5,480 bases of DNA from Syntrophaceae bacterium (lineage in GTDB: Bacteria > Desulfobacterota > SM23-61), in NCBI GenBank assembly GCA_003154025.1, contig PMCE01000522.1, forward strand, positions 4,860 to 10,339, written 5' to 3'. The notes below the pieces were generated by a model. That model saw nothing but the letters and a program-made list of their open reading frames with translations. It was not told where the DNA came from and made no database searches. Position 1 is the stretch's first letter, and each line of letters opens with the position of its first letter. This document shows, piece by piece, positions 1 through 5,480 of the stretch. The translations under genes were made by a program, and so were the position numbers.

Positions 1-150
1 GATAAGCCTACCCAGGCTGCTTTGCTGGGGAGGTTCTTTCACTATTTGTCCCCGGGAGGAGCGCTCCTGATCGGACACTCTGAGAGCCTAGCCGGAATTC
101 AACATTCGTTTTGTTATGTCAAGCCGGCTATTTACCGCAAGGAAAGATGA
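1..150 (+). CDS. cheR: CheR, MCP methyltransferase, C-terminal fragment
   Basis: This open frame enters from the left edge and gives the last 49 residues of a CheR-type protein-glutamate O-methyltransferase, ending at TGA 148-150. CheR uses S-adenosylmethionine to methylate glutamates on chemoreceptors during adaptation. What is visible is the end of the Rossmann-like methyltransferase fold: a helix, then YLSPGG (residues 15-20 of the fragment), then the strand and turn LLIGHSESL, then a final strand ending in the basic YRKER. The PGG...GHSESL signature is the typical CheR C-terminal motif. The SAM-binding part and the N-terminal receptor-binding domain lie outside the window. The stop overlaps the cheD start by four bases (ATGA), which implies translational coupling. 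The placement directly before cheD, and upstream of cheB, supports the call. The fragment is too short to say whether extra domains exist upstream. Confidence 0.9.
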   Translation, partial: DKPTQAALLGRFFHYLSPGGALLIGHSESLAGIQHSFCYVKPAIYRKER

Positions 151-626
151 ATTTAATCGTCGGGATGGCGGCCATGCAGGTTTCGAAGGATCCAAGGATC
201 ACGATTGTGACCTACGCCCTGGGGTCCTGCATCGGCATAACGATCTATGACCCCCTGGCCAAAGTGGGAGGACTCCTCCATTATATGCTTCCCGAATCGT
301 CCACGAATCCCGAGAAAGCCTCGAAGAACCCTTTCATGTTTGCCGACACCGGGGTTCCCCTCCTCTTTCAGGAGGCCTATCGGCTGGGAGGCGAAAAAAC
401 GAGAATGCGGGTCAGGGTGATCGGAGGGGCCCAACTGCTGGATGATTCCGGGTATTTCAACATCGGAAAGCGGAATTATATGACCTTGCGGAAGATCCTT
501 TGGGTGAATAACGTCCTCATTCAAGGTGAAGAAGTCGGAGGCCAGGTCAACCGTACGGTTCGTCTGGAAATCGACTCGGGAAGAGTCTGGGTGAAGACTT
601 CAGGAGACGGAGAAAAAGAACTATGA
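147..626 (+). CDS. cheD: CheD, chemoreceptor glutamine deamidase
   Basis: A 159-residue protein, close to the usual CheD length of about 155-165. CheD deamidates specific receptor glutamines to glutamates in the cytoplasm and, in several bacteria, forms a feedback complex with CheC or CheX-type phosphatases. The catalytic triad is visible: Thr22, Cys28 in the LGSC motif (25-28) and His45 in LLHYMLP, each one residue offset from the Thr21/Cys27/His44 triad known for Thermotoga maritima CheD. The GGAQLL and IGKRNY segments in the second half are also typical. ATG 147 is preferred over the in-frame ATG at 111 because 111 lies inside cheR, while 147 overlaps the cheR stop (ATGA) and has AAGGA just upstream at 139-143. 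Its own TGA overlaps the next start at 623. Nothing looks broken. Confidence 0.95.
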   Translation: MNLIVGMAAMQVSKDPRITIVTYALGSCIGITIYDPLAKVGGLLHYMLPESSTNPEKASKNPFMFADTGVPLLFQEAYRLGGEKTRMRVRVIGGAQLLDDSGYFNIGKRNYMTLRKILWVNNVLIQGEEVGGQVNRTVRLEIDSGRVWVKTSGDGEKEL

Positions 627-1467
627 ATCTTGTGGAAGCCATTCTTCAGTCGGTGACGCAGCTGCCCCCCTTTCCGGCAGTGATCCAACGGGTTCTGGAG
701 CTCGTAGAGGATCCTAAAACCTCCGCCCAGGATGTGGTGGAAGTCATCCAATACGATCAATCCATTACCGCCAACGTCTTGATGGTCTGCAACTCCGCCT
801 ACTTCGGTTTGCGCAAACCAGTCTATTCGCTCACCGAAGCCCTGGTCCGGATCGGGTTTAATAGCCTGGTCGAGATCATTCTCACCCGGGGAACGGCTTT
901 CCTCTTTTACCAATCCTGTCAGGGGTATCAATTACAGCGCGGTGAACTCTGGCGTCATTCCGTAGCCTGCGCCATTCTATCTCAGATTCTGGCCGAACGA
1001 CTGAAGCAAAAAAAGTCTGCCGTCCAATTTACCACCACCCTTCTGCATGATGTGGGGAAAATTATCCTCAGCGGATTTGTCAAAGACCATTTTGAAGAAA
1101 TCCATAGGTTGGTCCAAGAAAGAAACCTGTCCTTCCTCGAAGCGGAACAGGAGGCTCTGGGGATCGACCATGCCGAGCTCGGGGGGAAGATTGCCGAGGG
1201 CTGGAAATTCCCCCGGAACATCATAGCCGGAATCCGCCATCATCATACTCCCTTTCTGGCTCCGGAATTCCAGGACCTGGTCTCTCTGGCCTATTTATGC
1301 GATGTCGTGGCCCTGATGACCGGGATTGGAGGAGGCGCCGATGGCCTGTCCTATCACGGCTACAAGGAAATCATGGAACAATATGATCTGAGGGAGAGGG
1401 ATCTCGAGGAAGTGATCAGCGACCTGGAAGGTGGCATGAAAAAGGTGGAAGGGATGTTGAACCTTCA

Positions 1468-1471
<4 letters not shown>
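623..1471 (+). CDS. HDOD-domain signalling protein
   Basis: A 282-residue HDOD protein. HDOD is a relative of HD phosphohydrolase domains found in bacterial signalling proteins, often beside chemotaxis or c-di-GMP genes; for most members no enzymatic activity or ligand is established. Visible features are LPPFP at 14-18, the QYDQSITANVLMVCNSAYFG core at 43-62 that is typical of the family, the SLTEALVRIGF helix at 69-79, a histidine at 112 (WRHS), LLHDVGKI at 140-147, His183 (DHAELGG) and a RHHH cluster at 205-208. The HD pair (142-143) with HDxGK is retained, although many HDOD proteins lose it, so metal binding is possible. The C-terminal 35 residues are charged and helical (DLRERDLEEVISDLE). 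It starts in an ATGA overlap with cheD, with GGAG at 609-612, and stops in a GTGA overlap with the CheX-like gene. Chemotaxis signalling is inferred from context; the signal is unknown. Confidence 0.9.
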
Positions 1472-2879
<1,408 letters not shown>

Positions 2880-2884
2880 GGCGA

Positions 2885-2903
2885 CCCTCCCAAGATGGGA
2901 GGG
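2885..2903 (+). terminator. Hairpin after cheB, possible weak terminator
   Basis: A perfect 8-bp inverted repeat with a 3-base loop lies 5 bases after the cheB stop: CCCTCCCA (2885-2892), AGA, TGGGAGGG (2896-2903). The stem is GC-rich, but no T-run follows immediately; the nearest is TTTT at 2912-2915. It may be a weak terminator, an mRNA 3'-end stabiliser or a processing site that separates the chemotaxis operon from the FliL-like gene. No promoter is evident in the 61-base gap, so some read-through into the next gene is likely. Confidence 0.45.
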
Positions 2904-2940
2904 CACAAGCGTTTTCACTTCCAGGGGAAAGAGAATTCTC

Positions 2941-3423
2941 ATGCCGTGTGAAACGGAGATTTTCCAGGTCCATAAAAATAGAGCCGCTCATTGGCGAAGG
3001 GTGATCGGTTTCTTATGTTTGATTGCCTGTTCGGGGGTGATGCCATTCCCCGGCTCGCGCCTCCAGACGGGAATGGCCAGCGAGAAAAAAGGGGAAACGG
3101 GGCATGGAAAGACGAAAGAGGGGGGAAACACCATCAAGATGAATCCTATGGTGGTGAACCTGAATGAGCCCAGCGGGAGACATTACCTGAAGACCACCGT
3201 CATCCTGGAAGTCGGCAAGAAGGAATGGGTGGAAGAGGTTCAGAAACAGATTCCCTCCATTATGGACGTGATGATCATGACCCTGGGTGACAAAAAACTG
3301 GCCGAACTCCAGACTCCCCAAAGCAAGGATGAAATCCGGAAAGAATTACTGGCCAAAGCTCAAAAGACCCCTGCTGGCTCCATGATCAAACATATCTACT
3401 TTGATGAATTCCTATTCCAATAG
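2941..3423 (+). CDS. fliL: FliL-like flagellar basal-body-associated protein
   Basis: A 160-residue protein ending in a FliL domain. FliL is an inner-membrane protein around the stator and C-ring that supports motor torque. The domain spans about 65-160: NPMVVNLNEPSGRHYLKTTVILEV (68-91), then a helix with VQKQIPSIMDVMIMTL (100-115), the LAELQTP segment (120-126), EIRKELLAKA, and the closing strand IYFDEFLFQ (152-160), all matching the usual FliL order. The N-terminus has R19-R20 followed by a short hydrophobic stretch (21-36) instead of a long transmembrane helix, and it contains LIAC (27-30), a lipobox-like motif. A charged Lys/Gly linker (48-63) follows. Start ATG 2941 has AGGGGAAAGAG at 2923-2933. 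No fliM or fliN follows, unlike the common fliL-fliM order. Assignment to FliL is good; the mode of membrane attachment is uncertain. Confidence 0.8.
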   Translation: MPCETEIFQVHKNRAAHWRRVIGFLCLIACSGVMPFPGSRLQTGMASEKKGETGHGKTKEGGNTIKMNPMVVNLNEPSGRHYLKTTVILEVGKKEWVEEVQKQIPSIMDVMIMTLGDKKLAELQTPQSKDEIRKELLAKAQKTPAGSMIKHIYFDEFLFQ

Positions 3424-3428
3424 GTCTT

Positions 3429-3596
3429 CGGCCCGGCAAAAAATGCCCAGTGCTTCCGTGAGGGGAGCGAAAATATTCTAGCAAGGCCGCGTCTCGGAAA
3501 TAAATGGACAAAATCAGACCCCGGTGCCAGGAGCCGAGGGCTGGACCGCCACCCCCGCCCCGGCGGGGCAAAATAGGCGGCGGTTCCTTCGGAGCC
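3429..3596 (+). other. Intergenic region rich in potential RNA helices
   Basis: This stretch directly after the FliL-like gene has many complementary segments by eye. CGGCC 3429-3433 pairs with GGCCG 3485-3489, enclosing GGCA/TGCC (3435-3438, 3444-3447) and GCTTCC/GGGAGC (3452-3457, 3463-3468, one G-T pair). CTCGG 3493-3497 pairs with CCGAG 3534-3538. CCGCC 3546-3550 pairs with GGCGG 3576-3580 across a symmetric 6x6 internal loop around GCCCC/GGGGC (3557-3561, 3565-3569). GGTTCC 3582-3587 pairs with GGAGCC 3591-3596. No known riboswitch core was recognised. It could be a structured 3' UTR, a non-coding RNA or an imperfect dispersed repeat. GC-rich DNA gives such pairings by chance, so this needs folding statistics and homologues. 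Confidence 0.4.
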
Positions 3597-3923
3597 TAGG
3601 GGGATCTTATGATGGGTTCCGCCAAAGGGTTGGCTTCCCGGGTATTTACAGAGAAGCAGCCTCTTGGCCCATGTTCCTTTGCAGAAACAGAGGGATGCGG
3701 TAGAAGGGAACTTTTTCCCGCCGGATTTTGGCGGCACGTAGCGATCCGGCCCTCGACTCCACGTGGGAATTCATTCATATCATTTCTTATTCGTGCCCCT
3801 AAGGCATGCCCGCATTCGTCGCCGAGGAGACAAATTTCCTCTTGCCTAAATTTCCCCTTATGGATTTTAATCTCTTTAGGTTGGGCGGCTTTCGATTCAG
3901 GGCGGAGAAGATATTTTCTTAGT
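3597..3923. other. Non-coding intergenic stretch with small inverted repeats
   Basis: There is no convincing gene here. The open frames on both strands have mixed codon use and no recognisable domain. It contains GGGAA/TTCCC (3706-3710, 3715-3719), directly followed by CCGCC/GGCGG (3718-3722, 3730-3734), the palindromes CCACGTGG (3759-3766) and GGCATGCC (3803-3810), and GAGGA/TCCTC (3824-3828, 3837-3841) nested within AGGCA/TGCCT (3802-3806, 3843-3847). The region ends just before the sigma-54 promoter, so part of it could hold upstream activator sites for that promoter. It may also be an intergenic repeat; this cannot be decided from one copy. Confidence 0.35.
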
Positions 3924-3939
3924 GGGCACTGATTTTGCA
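3924..3939 (+). promoter_or_regulatory. Sigma-54 (RpoN) promoter
   Basis: GGGCACTGATTTTGCA matches the RpoN consensus TGGCACGNNNNTTGCA except at the first and seventh positions. The invariant -24 GG lies at 3925-3926 and the -12 GC at 3937-3938, separated by the required 10 bases. Transcription should start at about 3950, leaving a leader of roughly 30 bases to the SD and ATG at 3981. Sigma-54 promoters need an AAA+ activator of the NtrC or FlrC type. Sigma-54 control of middle and late flagellar genes is well established in several proteobacteria. Confidence 0.8.
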
Positions 3940-3965
3940 TTCTCCAAGGGAAAGGTGGATTGGAC

Positions 3966-3971
3966 AGGAGG
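3966..3971 (+). promoter_or_regulatory. Strong SD that fixes the start at 3981
   Basis: AGGAGG sits nine bases before ATG 3981. A TTG at 3960 in the same frame would put this SD inside the coding region and lacks an SD of its own at good spacing, so 3981 is preferred. Confidence 0.85.
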
Positions 3972-3980
3972 AATGTAACC

Positions 3981-4463
3981 ATGGATGTGAAAGAGATAAA
4001 GGGTGGAACTCTAGCTTCAGTTGCGACGAAAAAGGGAAAGAACGAAGATTTGAACGGATTTGACTTTCAGAAAATGCTGCAGGAAGCGCAGTCGAATACC
4101 CAGGAAGCCGGCCAAGCTGCGTCGGCAGGGGCCGCAGGGGTAGCCGAAATCCCGGGAGAAAGCGTCCTTCCCGTGAATTTGCTGGACGGGGTAAAGGAAT
4201 CTTTTCCCCTCCGCAGTCAAGGGGTAGAGGCTACGGAAAAAACTCTGAACCTCCTGGAAGAATACCAAAGAGCGATCGACAATCCCAGGGTAACTCTGCG
4301 GGAAATCCATCCCTTGGTCCAGTCCCTTGCTGAAGAGACGCGGGGGTTGAACCAATCGGTGGAGAAATTATCTCCCTCGGACCCGCTGAAGAAGATCATG
4401 ACGGAGGTTGGAATTCTTTCTTCCATCGAGGTCGGTAAGTTCAACCGGGGAGACTATGTCTGA
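3981..4463 (+). CDS. Unknown protein, probably flagellar-associated
   Basis: A 160-residue soluble protein of a family I cannot name with certainty. It has no signal peptide or membrane segment. The N-terminal 20 residues are lysine-rich, followed by GFDFQKMLQEAQ (27-37), a low-complexity Ala/Gly/Gln linker (about 38-60), a probably all-helical region (62-150), and a distinctive end, ILSSIEVGKFNRGDYV (145-160). In the helical region are LLDGVKESF (67-75) and LNLLEEYQRAIDNPRV (89-104). The overall build, a disordered N-terminus and a helical C-terminal half, resembles small flagellar export or assembly factors, but no FlgN, FliS, FliT or FliK motif is visible. It sits under a sigma-54 promoter near che and fliL genes, which supports a flagellar role by context only. 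A hairpin and T-run overlap its stop. Confidence 0.8.
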   Translation: MDVKEIKGGTLASVATKKGKNEDLNGFDFQKMLQEAQSNTQEAGQAASAGAAGVAEIPGESVLPVNLLDGVKESFPLRSQGVEATEKTLNLLEEYQRAIDNPRVTLREIHPLVQSLAEETRGLNQSVEKLSPSDPLKKIMTEVGILSSIEVGKFNRGDYV

Positions 4464-4483
4464 AGGGCATCCCTCAGGTTTTT
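4460..4483 (+). terminator. Intrinsic terminator or attenuator overlapping a stop codon
   Basis: CTGAAGGG (4460-4467), loop CAT, and CCCTCAG (4471-4477) form seven base pairs with one bulged A (4463), followed by GTTTTT (4478-4483). The stop codon TGA 4461-4463 is part of the left arm. The form fits a Rho-independent terminator. The next gene starts 55 bases later with no clear promoter of its own, so partial read-through is likely. Confidence 0.6.
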
Positions 4484-4515
4484 CCCCACCGGCAAACAAG
4501 TTCTCCGAGGCATGC

Positions 4516-4530
4516 CCTCCGGTCGGGAGG
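4516..4530 (+). promoter_or_regulatory. SD sequestered in a GC-rich hairpin
   Basis: CCTCC (4516-4520) and GGAGG (4526-4530) form a perfect 5-bp stem with a 5-base loop (GGTCG). The right arm is the SD for the TTG start at 4538, seven bases away. In the folded form ribosome access would be blocked, which suggests low or conditional translation. This is an inference from pairing alone. Confidence 0.5.
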
Positions 4531-4537
4531 ATTCTTC

Positions 4538-4861
4538 TTGAAGAAAATCAGGATTCTGCTCTTTTTCATGGTTTTCCTCGGATTTGCTTCCTCTCTCGGC
4601 CACCAGGGGAAACCTAGACTCATTCCTCTGGTTTACGCCGGCCCGCAGAATCCTCCGAAAACCCTAGAAACAGAAAACAGCTTCCCTGACAAGAGTTTGG
4701 GTACTCAGGAGATTCCGCGCAACGACGGGGGGAGAGACAAGGTCTATTATTCCATCACGACCCAGGAGGAAGAAAAGAAAAGTCGAGAGGAAGAAAAAGA
4801 AAAAGCGGATAAATCCTGGGAGATGCTGAATAACATTATTATCGATCGAAGATCCCGTTAA
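4538..4861 (+). CDS. Small exported protein of unknown function
   Basis: A 107-residue protein with a likely signal peptide. The N-terminus MKKIR is basic, followed by a hydrophobic core (ILLFFMVFLGFASSL, 6-20). Cleavage could fall in the SSLG area or after VYA (32-34); there is no lipobox. The mature part has a Pro/Asn-rich segment (35-62), KVYYSITTQ (68-76), a very charged Glu/Lys helix (77-92) likely to be a short coiled coil, and the end SWEMLNNIIIDRRSR (93-107). The start is TTG at 4538 because it follows GGGAGG (4525-4530) by seven bases and supplies the basic N-region; the later ATG at residue 11 would remove half of the signal peptide. I do not recognise the family. Its position after the sigma-54-driven gene hints at a periplasmic or envelope role linked to flagella, but this is inference. 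Confidence 0.7.
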   Translation: MKKIRILLFFMVFLGFASSLGHQGKPRLIPLVYAGPQNPPKTLETENSFPDKSLGTQEIPRNDGGRDKVYYSITTQEEEKKSREEEKEKADKSWEMLNNIIIDRRSR

Positions 4862-4982
4862 TCCCTCTTAAACCTGTTTTCCCTTTTTGGTTCAATTTCC
4901 GGATAAGATGGCATGTCCATTTTTTGAACATTCTTGCTACAGATCCATTCCCCGCATCATGCCCCTCGCGACCAAGATCTCC

Positions 4983-5012
4983 AGAATCAATTCTAAGTCT
5001 TTAGAATAATTC
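4983..5012. repeat. Alternating AGAAT/ATTCT half-sites, possible operator
   Basis: Four half-sites alternate in orientation: AGAAT (4983-4987), ATTCT (4990-4994), AGAAT (5003-5007) and a partial ATTC (5009-5012). The middle pair forms a perfect inverted repeat ATTCTAA-GTCT-TTAGAAT (4990-5007, 7-bp arms, 4-base spacer). It ends 25 bases before the -35 box of the following promoter, where an activator or a repressor could bind. No T-run follows, so a terminator is unlikely on the + strand. Confidence 0.45.
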
Positions 5013-5032
5013 AAATCCAAAAAAAATAAAAA

Positions 5033-5061
5033 TTGACAGAAATTTTGACATGGTCTAAAAT
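5033..5061 (+). promoter_or_regulatory. Strong sigma-70-type promoter
   Basis: TTGACA at 5033-5038 is a perfect -35 box. TAAAAT at 5056-5061 is a -10 box one base from consensus, with the ideal 17-base spacer. An A-rich tract at 5019-5032 just upstream could act as an UP element. Transcription should start near 5068, giving a leader of about 20 bases with GAGGA at 5079-5083 before ATG 5091. A second TTGACA lies at 5045-5050 within the spacer. Confidence 0.8.
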
Positions 5062-5090
5062 ATGAACAAAATCTATCCGAGGATAAAAAG

Positions 5091-5480
5091 ATGAGCAGTG
5101 AAAAAATTCTGGTCATCGATGATTCTCCCGAAATATTGACTCTTTTTACGGAATACCTGAGAGCCGAAGGCTATGAAGTGGATACCTCGGCCGATGGGGC
5201 CGGCGGCATCGAGATGATCGAAAAAAAGTCCTATGATTTGATCATCACCGATATGAAAATGCCCAGCGTGGATGGAATGAAGGTTCTGGAATTTGCCCTG
5301 GAGCACTCCCCCGATTCGATCTGCATCATCTTGACGGGATATGGAACCGTGAAGAATGCGGTGGAGGCCATCAAGATGGGGGCTTTTGATTATCTGACCA
5401 AGCCCGTCAAGATGGATGAAATCCTGGTCACCTTGAAGAGGGCTCTGGATTACCGCAACCTGAAGATGGAAAACCTCAAC
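5091..5480 (+). CDS. Response regulator, NtrC-like receiver, 3' end outside the window
   Basis: The first 130 residues of a response regulator, still open at the window edge. The receiver (about 4-120) has D10 and D11, phosphoacceptor D54 in IITDMKMPSVDG, T82 in LTGYGT and K104 in YLTKP. The TGYGTVKNAVEAIKMGAFDYLTKP wording is typical of receivers of the NtrC/AtoC group, and the helix that follows (ILVTLKRALDYRNLKMENLN) resembles the linker leading to a sigma-54-interacting AAA+ domain in that group. That output domain is not in the window, so a receiver-only protein or another output is possible. The start at ATG 5091 has GAGGA seven bases upstream and a strong promoter ahead, separated from the previous gene by 229 bases, so it begins its own transcription unit. 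In context it may be a flagellar FlrC-like regulator. Confidence 0.88.
   Translation, partial: MSSEKILVIDDSPEILTLFTEYLRAEGYEVDTSADGAGGIEMIEKKSYDLIITDMKMPSVDGMKVLEFALEHSPDSICIILTGYGTVKNAVEAIKMGAFDYLTKPVKMDEILVTLKRALDYRNLKMENLN

Noticed and set aside
111..146. Extended start for CheD at ATG 111
   Set aside because: It lies inside the cheR coding sequence, adds 12 residues with no family similarity, and has no SD. ATG 147 gives the ATGA overlap and the standard CheD N-terminus.
2902..2918. Sigma-54-like GGCAC-N5-TTTT before the FliL-like gene
   Set aside because: The -24 half fits, but the invariant -12 GC is TT here, so the site should not function as an RpoN promoter.
3667..3682. TGGCCC...TTTGCA resembling a sigma-54 promoter
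   Set aside because: The GG and GC are 13 bases apart, not 10, which RpoN does not tolerate.
3386..3737. Overlapping - strand open frames over the structured region
   Set aside because: Two frames overlap each other and the FliL 3' end; their GC-rich composition explains the lack of stops, and neither has a domain.
3609..3932. 107-residue + strand open frame in the large intergenic region
   Set aside because: A GGGGG stretch precedes the ATG, but the protein has no domain, is rich in Ser, Arg, Cys and Phe with scattered codon use unlike its neighbours, and its stop falls within the sigma-54 promoter.
3960..3980. TTG 3960 as the start of the 160-residue unknown gene
   Set aside because: It would place AGGAGG (3966-3971) inside the gene. 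ATG 3981 is nine bases after that SD and is the better start.
3596..3982. 128-residue - strand open frame across the same region
   Set aside because: It begins inside the start region of the downstream + strand gene and has no SD or recognisable domain. It would be worth revisiting if homologues turn up in a protein search.
5045..5073. Second TTGACA as an independent promoter
   Set aside because: No acceptable -10 box occurs 16-18 bases downstream of it.

Overview
The window reads as a chemotaxis and flagellar region from a Gram-negative, flagellated bacterium. Gene content (cheD, an HDOD gene and cheX next to cheR and cheB), a sigma-54-type promoter in front of a probable flagellar-associated gene, moderate-to-high GC and Shine-Dalgarno-led genes point towards the former Deltaproteobacteria (Desulfobacterota) or a neighbouring lineage. 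That placement is inferred from style, not from a marker gene.

Positions 1-2879 are a tight, same-strand chemotaxis operon: the tail of cheR (MCP methyltransferase), cheD (MCP glutamine deamidase), an HDOD-domain signalling gene, a short CheX-like CheY-P phosphatase gene, and cheB (receiver plus methylesterase). The first three junctions are 4-base start/stop overlaps (ATGA, ATGA, GTGA) and the last is an 8-base gap, so the five genes are probably co-transcribed and translationally coupled. CheR, CheB and CheD set receptor modification, CheX removes the CheY phosphate, and the HDOD protein adds an input whose signal is unknown. A short hairpin follows cheB, then a FliL-like gene (2941-3423) whose N-terminus carries a lipobox-like motif.

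Positions 3424-3923 hold no convincing gene. The first part (about 3429-3596) is rich in potential RNA helices and the second part has several shorter inverted repeats. At 3924-3939 there is a near-consensus sigma-54 promoter (-24 GG, -12 GC, correct 10-base spacing), followed by an SD and ATG at 3981 that begin a 160-residue protein of unknown family. A compact hairpin plus T-run overlaps its stop codon. Next comes a small exported protein of unknown function that starts at TTG and whose SD can pair into a GC-rich hairpin.

Positions 4862-5090 are an AT-rich intergenic region with alternating AGAAT/ATTCT half-sites, an A-rich tract and a strong sigma-70-type promoter (TTGACA-17-TAAAAT). This drives a response regulator whose receiver domain is NtrC-like and which runs off the window end. 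If it proves to be a sigma-54 activator, it is a natural candidate regulator for the sigma-54 promoter about 1.2 kb upstream. The parts most worth a second look are the structured intergenic region, the unknown protein under sigma-54 control, the N-terminally minimal CheX, and the FliL with a lipobox.
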